Positions 5,923-6,268 of a DNA stretch of 6,268 bases are shown here, piece after piece. The notes below the pieces were generated by a model that was not told the origin of the DNA, did no database searches, and saw nothing but the letters and a program-made list of their open reading frames with translations. Position 1 is the first letter of the stretch; each line of letters begins with the position of its first letter. Source of the stretch: JAYZDP01 sp036337765 (GTDB taxonomy: Bacteria; Acidobacteriota; Thermoanaerobaculia; Multivoradales; Multivoraceae); NCBI GenBank assembly GCA_036337765.1, contig JAYZDP010000099.1, forward strand, positions 1-6,268, read 5' to 3'. The position numbers were made by a program, and so were the translations under genes.

Positions 5923-6268
5923 CTCGGGTGGCTCTCGTAGCGACGGGGCTAGTCGCGGCCTTCTCGGCAGTCCCCGTGCAAGACGTGACGGCTCAGGAGG
6001 CGGCAGAGTCGCTCGAGTTCCGCAGCCCGAACGCCGCCTACGAGGCCGGCGCATTCCAGCAGGCCCTCGAGGGCTTTCTCGGTCTCCAGGTCGAGCGGCC
6101 CGCCGACGCCGATCTGCGGATGAACCTCGGCAGTGCCCAGTACCGGCTCGGAGATTTCGAGGCCGCAGCGCAGAGCTTCGCTGCGGCGGCTGCGAATGGT
6201 GATGAGGCGATCCGGGCCGAGGCGTACTACAACTTGGGTAACACGTCCTATCGCCGCGGTCAGCTCGA
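5919..6268 (+). CDS. batC: BatC-like secreted TPR protein (partial, 5' end only)
   Basis: The reading frame from GTG 5919 stays open to the right edge, giving 116 residues of an incomplete protein. It begins with M-T-R and a hydrophobic stretch (about 4-18), then a likely signal peptidase I site after V-T-A (23-25), so the product should be exported or periplasmically anchored. From about 38 on, tetratricopeptide repeats appear: A-A-Y-E-A-G-A-F-Q-Q-A-L (39-50), N-L-G-S-A-Q-Y-R-L-G-D-F-E-A-A (69-83), and the start of a third, Y-Y-N-L-G-N-T-S-Y-R-R-G-Q-L (103-116). The Y-N-L-G-N segment is typical of BatC/BatE-type TPR proteins that follow batB in these operons. TPR domains bind other proteins, and here the natural partners are the VWA domains of BatA and BatB. 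Length, further repeats and any C-terminal membrane anchor are outside the window. Confidence 0.88.
   Translation, partial: MTRVALVATGLVAAFSAVPVQDVTAQEAAESLEFRSPNAAYEAGAFQQALEGFLGLQVERPADADLRMNLGSAQYRLGDFEAAAQSFAAAAANGDEAIRAEAYYNLGNTSYRRGQL

Overview
This GC-rich window is almost entirely protein-coding on the + strand and holds most of one tightly packed operon of the MoxR / von Willebrand factor A (VWA) 'Bat' type, known from Bacteroides aerotolerance loci and many other Gram-negative bacteria. The high G/C at third codon positions, the mix of ATG, TTG and GTG starts, the order moxR–DUF58–BatD/DUF4381-like–VWA–VWA–TPR, and the lipoprotein and Sec-type signals all suggest a diderm with a GC-rich genome. 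A deltaproteobacterial-grade, acidobacterial or similar lineage would fit, but the sequence alone does not settle the taxon.

Layout, left to right: (i) the last few codons of an upstream gene, reading frame uncertain (1-40); (ii) a small BatD-like membrane protein with one beta-rich periplasmic domain, one membrane span and a cytosolic helical tail (40-909); (iii) a MoxR-family AAA+ ATPase (893-1882); (iv) a soluble DUF58 protein with a VWA-type metal site (1879-2829); (v) a second BatD/DUF4381-like single-span protein with a lipoprotein-type signal (2820-3827); (vi) BatA, a membrane-anchored VWA protein (3824-4849); (vii) BatB, a second one (4846-5922); (viii) the start of a secreted TPR protein, BatC-like, cut by the right edge (5919-6268). 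No stretch over 40 bases lies between genes. Every junction is an overlap of 4 to 17 bases, and no promoter, terminator, RNA gene, mobile element or CRISPR array is visible.

How the parts probably work together: MoxR hydrolyses ATP in the cytosol, and DUF58 is its usual cytosolic VWA partner. BatA and BatB place VWA domains with complete metal-ion-dependent adhesion sites (MIDAS) in the periplasm, the TPR protein is a likely periplasmic scaffold, and the two BatD-like proteins span the membrane and could link the two sides. The family is linked to envelope stress tolerance and to chaperone-like maturation of partner proteins. The client of this particular locus cannot be read from the sequence.

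The points most worth a second look are the two short paralogous BatD-like proteins on either side of moxR–DUF58, a possible lipobox-bearing extension at the front of BatB directly ahead of its first membrane helix, and an unbroken chain of overlapping start and stop codons in which some genes have good ribosome binding sites and others have none.
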